A stretch of 64,000 nucleotides of DNA, taken from assembly GCF_002943525.1 (NCBI RefSeq), contig NZ_CP025394.1, positions 4,774,001 to 4,838,000 of the forward strand, in the 5' to 3' direction. The stretch is from Kitasatospora sp. MMS16-BH015. GTDB taxonomy: Bacteria; Actinomycetota; Actinomycetes; Streptomycetales; Streptomycetaceae. The notes under the pieces were generated by a model. That model saw only the letters and a program-made list of their open reading frames with translations, did no database searches and had not been told where the DNA came from. Positions 58,113 through 64,000 of the stretch are shown one piece after another (position 1 is the stretch's first letter; each line of letters opens with the position of its first letter). The position numbers were made by a program, and so were the translations under genes.

Positions 58113-58555
58113 GCAGCGCCGACCGCACCACCATCACCCGCACCGTCAAGTTCTCGGCGGACCAGGCCGAGGCCAACACCAAGCGCGGCGGCGACATCCG
58201 GGTGACGCTCAGCCCCAAGACCGTCGGGTGCACCTCCGGCTTCGGCGGAGTGATGAGCCTGGTGCCGGGCGACCACGTCACGGAGCACTACCACCCGTAC
58301 TCCGAGGAGTTCATCCACGTGGTCTCCGGCGAGCTGGAGATGAGCCTGGACGGCCAGCCGGTGAAGCTCACCGCGGGCGACTCGCTGCTGGTGCCGATCG
58401 GCGTCCGGCACCGCCTGGTGAACGTCGGCGAGGTCACGGCGCACTGCGCCTTCCACCTGTCGCCGCTGGCCCCGCGTCCCGAGCTCGGGCACGTGGACAC
58501 CGAGCCGGCGCAGCACCCGGGTGCCGCCAACCCGCAGATAGGCGGCGGGGCGTGA
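58109..58555 (+). CDS. Cupin-domain polyketide protein
   Basis: A 148-residue single cupin. Metal-binding motif 1 is visible in GDHVTEHYHPYSEEFIHVVS and motif 2 in PIGVRHRLVNVGE. It resembles the WhiE-ORFII-type cupins of spore-pigment and pentangular clusters, proposed to help oxidise or fold the polyketide. It overlaps both neighbours by four bases. Confidence 0.9.
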   Translation: MSSADRTTITRTVKFSADQAEANTKRGGDIRVTLSPKTVGCTSGFGGVMSLVPGDHVTEHYHPYSEEFIHVVSGELEMSLDGQPVKLTAGDSLLVPIGVRHRLVNVGEVTAHCAFHLSPLAPRPELGHVDTEPAQHPGAANPQIGGGA

Positions 58556-59865
58556 GCACCGGCCCGCAGCCGGAGCGGTCACCGCGGGCCGAGCGGCGTG
58601 CGGTGATCACCGGGATCGGCGTGGTGGCACCGGGCGGCGTCGGCCGGGAGGCCTTCTGGCAGCTGCTGACGGAGGGGCGGACCGCCACCCGGCGGCTCAG
58701 CCTCTTCGACCCCGCCCTGTTCCGCTCCCAGGTCGCCGCCGAGGTGGACTTCGACCCGGCGGCGGCCGGGCTCCAGGCCCGCGAGATCAGGCGGATGGAC
58801 CGGGCCGCGCAGTTCGCCGTGGTGTGCGCCCGCGAGGCGCTCGCCGACAGCGGACTCGACCTGGCGGCGGTGGCCCCGGAGCGGGTCGCCGTGGGCCTGG
58901 GCAGCGCGGTCGGTTGCACCATGGGCCTGGAGGAGGAGTACAAGGTCCTCAGCGACTCCGGCAAGGAGTGGCTGGTCGACCACAGCTACGGCGTCCCGCA
59001 CCTCTACGGCTACATGGTGCCCTCGACGCTCGCGGTGGAGGTCGCCTGGGCGGCCGGTGCGGAGGGCCCGGTCTCGCTGGTCTCCACCGGGTGCACCTCG
59101 GGGATCGACGCCGTGGCGCACGCCGTCCAGCTCATCGAGGAGGGCAGCGCCGACGTGGCCCTGGCCGGCGCCACCGACGCGCCGATCTCGCCGATCAGCG
59201 CGGCCTGCTTCGACGCGATCAGGGCCACCACCAGCCGCAACGAGGACCCCGAGCACGCTTCCCGCCCCTTCGACCGGGACCGGGCCGGCTTCGTGCTGGG
59301 CGAGGGCTCGGCGGTCATGGTGCTGGAGGAGAAGTCGGCCGCCGAGGCGCGGGGCGCGCACGTCTACGGCGAGATCGTCGGCAGTGCCGGGCGCAGCAAC
59401 GCCCACCACATGACCGGTCTGAAGGCGGACGGCCGGGAGATGGCGGAGGCCATCCGGGTCGCCCTGGACCAGGCCCGGCTCGACCCGACCGCGGTGAGCT
59501 ACGTCAACGCGCACGGCTCGGGCACCAAGCAGAACGACCGGCACGAGACGGCCGCCTTCAAGCGCAGCCTCGGCAGCCACGCGTACGACATCCCGGTCAG
59601 CTCGATCAAGTCGATGATCGGCCACTCGCTGGGCGCCATCGGCTCGATCGAGGTGGCGGCCTGCGCGCTGGCCCTGGACCGCCAGGTCGTACCGCCGACC
59701 GCCAACCTGCACAACCCGGACCCGGACTGCGACCTGGACTACGTGCCGCTGACCGCCCGTGACCACCGGACCGACGTGGTGCTGACGGTCGGCAGCGGCT
59801 TCGGCGGATTCCAGAGCGCGATGGTCCTGGCCCGGCCCGGAGTCGTCTCCTACGGGAGGAGTTGA
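58552..59865 (+). CDS. Ketosynthase alpha (KS) of type II PKS
   Basis: A 437-residue chain-elongating enzyme. The nucleophile is Cys181 in VSLVSTGCTSGIDAVAHAV, and the catalytic His residues are His321 (NAHGSGTKQNDRHE) and His358 (MIGHSLGAIGS), with Lys353. It works as a heterodimer with the CLF to condense malonyl-ACP units. It starts GTG within the cupin stop. The sequence looks fully intact. Similarity to spore-pigment or pentangular KS enzymes is judged from context only. Confidence 0.96.
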   Translation: MSTGPQPERSPRAERRAVITGIGVVAPGGVGREAFWQLLTEGRTATRRLSLFDPALFRSQVAAEVDFDPAAAGLQAREIRRMDRAAQFAVVCAREALADSGLDLAAVAPERVAVGLGSAVGCTMGLEEEYKVLSDSGKEWLVDHSYGVPHLYGYMVPSTLAVEVAWAAGAEGPVSLVSTGCTSGIDAVAHAVQLIEEGSADVALAGATDAPISPISAACFDAIRATTSRNEDPEHASRPFDRDRAGFVLGEGSAVMVLEEKSAAEARGAHVYGEIVGSAGRSNAHHMTGLKADGREMAEAIRVALDQARLDPTAVSYVNAHGSGTKQNDRHETAAFKRSLGSHAYDIPVSSIKSMIGHSLGAIGSIEVAACALALDRQVVPPTANLHNPDPDCDLDYVPLTARDHRTDVVLTVGSGFGGFQSAMVLARPGVVSYGRS

Positions 59866-59867
59866 AC

Positions 59868-61091
59868 GTGCGGACCGACGACACGCCCCCGGTGATCACC
59901 GGGATCGGCATCACCGCGCCGACCGGCATCGGCATCGAGGCCCACTGGGCCGCGGTGCTGGCCGGGAAGTCGGGCATCGACCGGATCACCCGCTTCGATC
60001 CCGCGCCCTACCCGGTGACCCTGGCCGGCGAGGTGACCGGCTTCACCGCCGCCGACTCCGTGCCCAGTCTGCTGATCCAGCAGACCGACCAGTGGACCCA
60101 CCTGGCGCTGACCGCCTCCGAGGCGGCGCTCGCCGACGCCGGGGTGGACCCGGCCGGGCTGCCGGAGTACGAGATGGCGGTGGTCACCGCCAGTTCGTCC
60201 GGCGGCACCGAGTTCGGCCAGCGCGAGATGTCGGCGCTCTACCAGCACGAGCCGGAGTGGGTCGGCGCCTACCAGTCGATCGCCTGGTTCTACGCGGCCA
60301 CCACCGGGCAGCTCTCCATCCGGCACAAGATGCGCGGCCCGTGCGGCGTGCTGTGCGGGGAGCAGGCGGGCGGCCTCGACGCCATCGGCCAGGCCCGGCG
60401 GCTGACCAGGCGCGGGGCCCGGCTGGTGCTCACCGGCGGCACCGACGCCTCGCTCTGCCCGTACGGGCTGGCCGCGCAGCTCGCCACCGGCAAGCTCTCC
60501 ACCGTGCCGGACCCCTACCGGGCCTACCTGCCCTTCGACCGGACGGCCGCCGGCCACCTGCCGGGCGAGGGCGGCGCGATCCTGGTGCTGGAGAGCGCGG
60601 CCTCGGCCGCCGAGCGGGGGGCCGGGCAGCGGTACGGCACCGTGCTCGGGTACGCCGCGGGCTTCGACCCGGCGCCCGGCTCCGGCCGCCCCCCGGCGCT
60701 GGCGCGCACCGTCCACCAGGCGCTCGCGGACGCCCGCCTGAGCGCCTCGGACATCGACGTGGTCTTCGCCGACGGCTCCGGCACGCCCGCCGAGGACCTG
60801 GCGGAGGCCGAGGCGATCACGGCGGTGTTCGGCCCGCGCGGGGTGCCGGTCACCGTGCCCAAGGTGCTCACCGGCCGGCTCTACGGCGGTGGCGCGCCGC
60901 TGGACGTGGCCACCGCGCTGCTCGCGCTGCGCGACGGGGTGATCCCGCACACCGCCGGGGTCGAGTCGCTCGCCCCGGGGTGCGAGATCGACCTGGTGAC
61001 CCAGGCTCCGCGCACCGCACCGCTGCGCCGCGCCCTGGTGCTGGCGCGCGGCCACGGCGGCTTCAACTCAGCTCTGATCCTGGCACGTTGA
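59868..61091 (+). CDS. Chain-length factor (KS beta)
   Basis: A 407-residue KS-like partner. The catalytic Cys is replaced by Gln166 in GVLCGEQAGGLDAIG, the hallmark of CLFs. Residues lining the interface set the chain length. The GTG at 59868 has GGGAGGAG six bases upstream; a TTG at 59862 overlapping the KS stop is the alternative. Confidence 0.95.
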   Translation: MRTDDTPPVITGIGITAPTGIGIEAHWAAVLAGKSGIDRITRFDPAPYPVTLAGEVTGFTAADSVPSLLIQQTDQWTHLALTASEAALADAGVDPAGLPEYEMAVVTASSSGGTEFGQREMSALYQHEPEWVGAYQSIAWFYAATTGQLSIRHKMRGPCGVLCGEQAGGLDAIGQARRLTRRGARLVLTGGTDASLCPYGLAAQLATGKLSTVPDPYRAYLPFDRTAAGHLPGEGGAILVLESAASAAERGAGQRYGTVLGYAAGFDPAPGSGRPPALARTVHQALADARLSASDIDVVFADGSGTPAEDLAEAEAITAVFGPRGVPVTVPKVLTGRLYGGGAPLDVATALLALRDGVIPHTAGVESLAPGCEIDLVTQAPRTAPLRRALVLARGHGGFNSALILAR

Positions 61092-61108
61092 CGGAAGGAC
61101 AAGGCGCC

Positions 61109-61576
61109 ATGGCAGGTCACACCGACAACTCGATCGTCATCGACGCACCCCTGGAGACCGTCTGGGAGATCACCAACGACCTGGAGAACTGGCCGAACCT
61201 GTTCAGCGAGTACGCCTCGGCCGAGGTGCTGGAGCGGGACGGCCGCACCGTCACCTTCCGGCTCACCATGCACCCCGACGAGAACGGCACGGTGTGGAGC
61301 TGGGTCTCCCGCCGTACGCCGGACCCGGTGACCCGCACGGTCTCGGCGCACCGGGTGGAGACCGGCCCGTTCGAGTTCATGGACATCCACTGGGAGTACA
61401 CCGCCGCCGAGGAGGGTGGGGTCCGGATGCGCTGGGTCCAGGACTTCCACATGAAGCCGCAGGCCCCGGTGGACGACGAGGGCATGACCGGGCACCTCAA
61501 CCGCAACACCGTCGTCCAGATGCAGCTGATCAAGGAGAAGGTCGAGGCGGCCGCCCGCGCGCGCAGCGCGGCCTGA
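61109..61576 (+). CDS. Aromatase/cyclase (SRPBCC fold), single domain
   Basis: A 155-residue START-like aromatase/cyclase: NSIVIDAPLETVWEITNDLE, WPNLFSEYASAEVLERDG, TVWSWVSRRTPDPVTRTV and FMDIHWEYTAAEEGGVRMRW are typical of the TcmN N-terminal/WhiE-ORFVI group, which close and aromatise the first ring of unreduced chains. It has one domain rather than two. Confidence 0.93.
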   Translation: MAGHTDNSIVIDAPLETVWEITNDLENWPNLFSEYASAEVLERDGRTVTFRLTMHPDENGTVWSWVSRRTPDPVTRTVSAHRVETGPFEFMDIHWEYTAAEEGGVRMRWVQDFHMKPQAPVDDEGMTGHLNRNTVVQMQLIKEKVEAAARARSAA

Positions 61577-61615
61577 CGCCACGTCGAAGACCCGCCGGAA
61601 ACGAGAGGACAGCCG

Positions 61616-62077
61616 GTGACCGCTCTGCTCGCTCCGCTGGTGGTGCTGCTCAACGGCCTTGCCGCCGGGGTGCTCCTGGGCACCCAGCTCGGCGGCTGGC
61701 CGCTGCTCGCCGCGCTGCCACCGGACCGCTACGTCCACGCCCACGCCTTCTTCGCCACCCGCTACGACCCGGCCATGCCGATCTGCCTGCTGGGCACCCT
61801 GGTCGGCGACCTGGTGCTCGCCGTCGGCGGCCCGCAGGGCCTGGCCCGGGGGCTCTGCCTGGTCGCCGCCCTGCTCGCCGCGGCCACCGTCGTCATCTCG
61901 ATCACCAAGAACGTGCCGGTCAACAAGTGGATCCGGACGATCGACCCGGAGAACCTCCCGGCGAACTTCGCCGAGCTCGACCCGCGGGGCACCTGGGGGC
62001 CGTGGAACCGGCGGCGCAGCGTCCTCGCCCTGCTCGCCCTCGCCGCCAACTGCGCCGCGCTGTCGGCCCTGCTCTGA
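61616..62077 (+). CDS. Anthrone-oxygenase-like (DUF1772) membrane protein 2
   Basis: A 153-residue four-helix membrane protein, second copy of the family at 56716. It shows MPICLLGTLVGDLVLAVGG and the conserved loop ITKNVPVNKWIRTIDPENLP. The start is GTG. Having two such genes in one cluster is uncommon and might mean a heteromeric oxygenase or two oxidation steps. Confidence 0.82.
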   Translation: MTALLAPLVVLLNGLAAGVLLGTQLGGWPLLAALPPDRYVHAHAFFATRYDPAMPICLLGTLVGDLVLAVGGPQGLARGLCLVAALLAAATVVISITKNVPVNKWIRTIDPENLPANFAELDPRGTWGPWNRRRSVLALLALAANCAALSALL

Positions 62078-62109
62078 CGCACCGACCCACCAGTCCAAGG
62101 AGGAAGACA

Positions 62110-62862
62110 ATGAATCTGGCCCTGGAGGGCAAGAAGGCCCTCGTCACCGGCGGTACCCGCGGCGTCGGCCGCGGCATCGTGCTCGCCCTGGCCCGGGCCG
62201 GCGTCGACGTGGTGACCTGCTACCAGCAGGAGAGCGACTACGTCGGCTCGCTGGAGCGGGAGTTGAAGGAGATCGGCGGCAACCACCTGGTGCTGCAGGC
62301 CGACGTGACCCGCCCGGACGAGGTGGCCGCCCTGGTCGCGCGGGCCGGCGAGGCGTACGGCCGGCTCGACCTGGTGGTCAACAACGCCGGGGCGATCAGC
62401 CACATCCCCTACGCCGAGCTGCCGCTGGAGGAGTTCCAGCGGGTGTTCACCACCAACGTCACCGCCGCGCACCTGGTCGTCCAGCACGCCCTGCCGCTGC
62501 TGCACGCGGGCTCCTCCGTGGTCAGCATCGGCTCCAAGGCGGTGGACGCCGGCATTCCGCTGCGCTCGCACTACACCGCCACCAAGGCGGCGCTGGTGGG
62601 TCTCAGCCGTTCGCTGGCCAAGGAGTTCGGCGGCAAGGGCATCCGGTTCAACGTGGTGGCCCTCGGCGTGGTGGAGACCGAGAACCTGTACAAGCTGCCC
62701 GAGGACCAGCAGAAGCTGATGGTCGAGCGCTACAGCGCCAAGACGGCCCTGGGCCGGCTCGGGACTCCGGAGGAGGTCGCCGGTGCGGTGCTCTGGCTGG
62801 CCAGCGACCTCTCCCGCTACGTGACCGGCTCGACCGTCAGCGTCGACGGGGGGATCTCCTGA
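62110..62862 (+). CDS. SDR-type polyketide ketoreductase
   Basis: A 250-residue reductase with cofactor motif TGGTRGVGRG, NNAG at 91-94 and the catalytic set Ser142, Tyr155 and Lys159 (HYTATKAALVGLSRSLAKEF). Its C-terminus ends VDGGIS as usual in SDRs. It probably reduces one keto group of the aromatic polyketide; the position cannot be read from sequence. AAGGAGG precedes the ATG. Confidence 0.9.
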   Translation: MNLALEGKKALVTGGTRGVGRGIVLALARAGVDVVTCYQQESDYVGSLERELKEIGGNHLVLQADVTRPDEVAALVARAGEAYGRLDLVVNNAGAISHIPYAELPLEEFQRVFTTNVTAAHLVVQHALPLLHAGSSVVSIGSKAVDAGIPLRSHYTATKAALVGLSRSLAKEFGGKGIRFNVVALGVVETENLYKLPEDQQKLMVERYSAKTALGRLGTPEEVAGAVLWLASDLSRYVTGSTVSVDGGIS

Positions 62863-63182
62863 TGACGTTCCGGGTCATGCTCCGGATGGAGATCAAGCCG
62901 GAGACCGAGGCCGCCTTCGTCGAGGAGTGGCACCGCGGCACCGAGGCGGTCACGGGCCACCCGGCCAATCTCGGCCAGTGGCTCTCCAAGGACAGCGGAG
63001 AGGCGGGCACCTACTGGATCGTCAGCGACTGGCTGGACGAGCCCCGGTTCCGGGCCTTCGAGGAGAGCCCCGCCCACCTGGAGCACCGGGCCAAGCTGCA
63101 CCCCTACCGCAGCGGCGGCTCGTTCCACACCATGGAGCTGGTGGCCCACATCCCGGGCCGGGCGGCGGCCGCCGATGTCTGA
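62862..63182 (+). CDS. ABM-family monooxygenase/cyclase 1
   Basis: A 106-residue antibiotic-biosynthesis-monooxygenase fold protein (VMLRMEIKPETEAAFVEEWH, GTYWIVSDWLDEPRFRAFEE, HRAKLHPYRSGG). It starts in the stop of the ketoreductase gene (TGATG). Such enzymes oxidise anthrones without cofactors or assist cyclisation. Confidence 0.88.
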   Translation: MTFRVMLRMEIKPETEAAFVEEWHRGTEAVTGHPANLGQWLSKDSGEAGTYWIVSDWLDEPRFRAFEESPAHLEHRAKLHPYRSGGSFHTMELVAHIPGRAAAADV

Positions 63183-63483
63183 GGTACGGGTGCTGGTCTA
63201 CCAGGTCGCCCGGGACGAGGCCGAGTTGGCCGCCGTCCGGGAGGCGTACCACCAGGTGAGCGGGCGGCTGGCCGAGGTGCCGGGGATGCTCGGCAACGAG
63301 CTGCTCCGGCAGGCCCACGACCCCCTGTCGCTGGTGGTGGTCAGCCGCTGGGCGAGCATGGCGGACTTCGAGACCTGGGAGTCGGGCGCGGAGCACCGCG
63401 AGGACACCGCACCGCTGCGGCCCTACCGGGACACCCGGACCGGCACGCCGTTCGCCGTCTACCAGGTCGACGCGGTCCACTGA
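63175..63483 (+). CDS. ABM-family monooxygenase 2
   Basis: A 102-residue ABM protein (VRVLVYQVARDEAELAAVRE, GRLAEVPGMLGNELLRQ, LVVVSRWASMADFETWESG). It overlaps the first ABM gene by eight bases. The sequences are quite different, so the two are not a recent duplication. Confidence 0.88.
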   Translation: MSEVRVLVYQVARDEAELAAVREAYHQVSGRLAEVPGMLGNELLRQAHDPLSLVVVSRWASMADFETWESGAEHREDTAPLRPYRDTRTGTPFAVYQVDAVH

Positions 63484-63503
63484 CCGGCCGCCCGCCCCTG
63501 ACC

Positions 63504-63540
63504 GCTGTCCCCGGCGCAAACCCCCGGCGCCGGGGACAGC
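63504..63540 (+). terminator. 14-bp hairpin terminator
   Basis: GCTGTCCCCGGCGC and GCGCCGGGGACAGC pair perfectly over 14 bp with a 9-base loop and a short T-run after it, 20 bases past the ABM gene. It separates that operon from the last gene. Confidence 0.8.
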
Positions 63541-63591
63541 CCTTTACCCCGAACACGTACCGGGAACGCACCCCAGAAGGAAGGCAGCACC

Positions 63592-64000
63592 ATGAGCCAC
63601 CCCAGACTGGCCTTCATCGGACTCGGCGCCATGGGCGGCGGCATGGCGCACCGCCTGCTCCGCTCGGGCTACGAGCTGACCGTCCACAACCGGACCGCGA
63701 GCCGGGCCGCACCGCTGGTCGCCGAAGGCGCCGTGCTCGCCGGCTCGCCGGCGCGGGCCGTCGCGGGCCTGGGCACCGTGCTGCTCAGCCTCAGCGACGA
63801 GGCCGCCGTCGAGCAGGTGCTGTTCGGCGAGGTGCTGCCCGTCCTGGCGCCCGGCAGCACGGTGATCGACACCTCCACCGTCTCCCCGGAGTACGCGCGC
63901 GAGGCCGCGGCCCGGCTGGCCGCGGCGGGGCTGCGCCGGGTGGAGGCCTGCGTGGTGGGCAACCCGCTGCAGGCCAGGGAGGGGCAGCTGCGGGTCTTCG
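63592..64000 (+). CDS. NAD(P)-binding beta-hydroxyacid dehydrogenase family (partial)
   Basis: The N-terminal 136 residues of a 6-phosphogluconate/3-hydroxyisobutyrate-dehydrogenase-type enzyme. The Rossmann motif GLGAMGGGMAHRLLRSG and the DTSTVSPEYAREAAARLA block are clear. AGAAGGAAGG precedes the ATG. The gene runs off the right edge. Imine reductases share this fold, so the reaction is undetermined. It is probably part of the cluster but sits behind its own terminator gap. Confidence 0.85.
   Translation, partial: MSHPRLAFIGLGAMGGGMAHRLLRSGYELTVHNRTASRAAPLVAEGAVLAGSPARAVAGLGTVLLSLSDEAAVEQVLFGEVLPVLAPGSTVIDTSTVSPEYAREAAARLAAAGLRRVEACVVGNPLQAREGQLRVF

Overview
The window is high-GC actinobacterial DNA. 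Frequent GTG and TTG starts, four-base ATGA/GTGA gene overlaps, two SARP/BTAD regulators, tRNA genes without encoded CCA, and a type II polyketide synthase point to Streptomyces or a close relative such as Kitasatospora. The genus cannot be settled from the sequence alone. All product and family names come from reading translated motifs; no database search was run.

Bases 1-22,150 are ordinary chromosome-arm content. They hold an exported-looking NlpC/P60 protein, lipoproteins, a two-gene locus whose proteins share an unusual Asn/Gly-rich motif, a decayed secreted-protein gene followed by five copies of a 37-bp repeat, a LysR-like gene with an eroded HTH, a GH26 beta-mannanase with two C-terminal repeats, a Phe-Asp-Glu tRNA cluster, a crcB-DUF190-crcB operon, a DEAD-box helicase with an RG-rich tail, a PARG/macro-type protein, a phosphatase, an SDR, a transglutaminase-like protein and a nucleotidyltransferase.

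Bases 22,158-41,071 form an 18.9-kb island bounded by two tRNA-Lys(TTT) copies that differ at one base; the left copy has a G:G mismatch in its acceptor stem. Inside are layers of mobile DNA. These include one full tRNA-type integrase, one 5'-truncated integrase, one integrase split by a single nonsense codon, one integrase scrap, an IS5-type element, an IS3-type element, and a two-recombinase plus HTH element bounded by a 12-bp direct repeat. The cargo is a truncated LamG gene, an RHS/HINT/colicin-D-like toxin with its immunity gene, an orphan deaminase toxin tip with a SUKH immunity gene, and two related small-protein genes. One of those two carries an embedded receiver domain and has repeated flanking DNA.

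Bases 41,177-64,000 look like a biosynthetic region that continues past the right edge. On the left is a RiPP-type module: a possible NHLP-like precursor, a fused ThiF/YcaO cyclodehydratase and a SagB-type dehydrogenase, all on the minus strand, next to a convergent two-component system. Divergent from it is an acyl module (fatty acyl-AMP ligase, acyl-CoA-dehydrogenase-like protein, two carrier proteins, a phosphopantetheinyl transferase). Next come two SARP regulators, a type II thioesterase and a type II PKS core: ACP, KS, CLF, aromatase/cyclase, TcmI-type cyclase, cupin, ketoreductase, ABM monooxygenases, SchA/CurD-like proteins and two anthrone-oxygenase-like membrane proteins.

The likely logic of the right-hand region is that the FAAL/ACAD/ACP set makes an unusual, possibly unsaturated acyl group. 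The KS/CLF/ACP machinery builds an aromatic polyketide, which the cyclases and small monooxygenases shape. The adjacent azoline/azole genes may form a second pathway or a peptide-polyketide hybrid. That coupling is inferred from gene order only.
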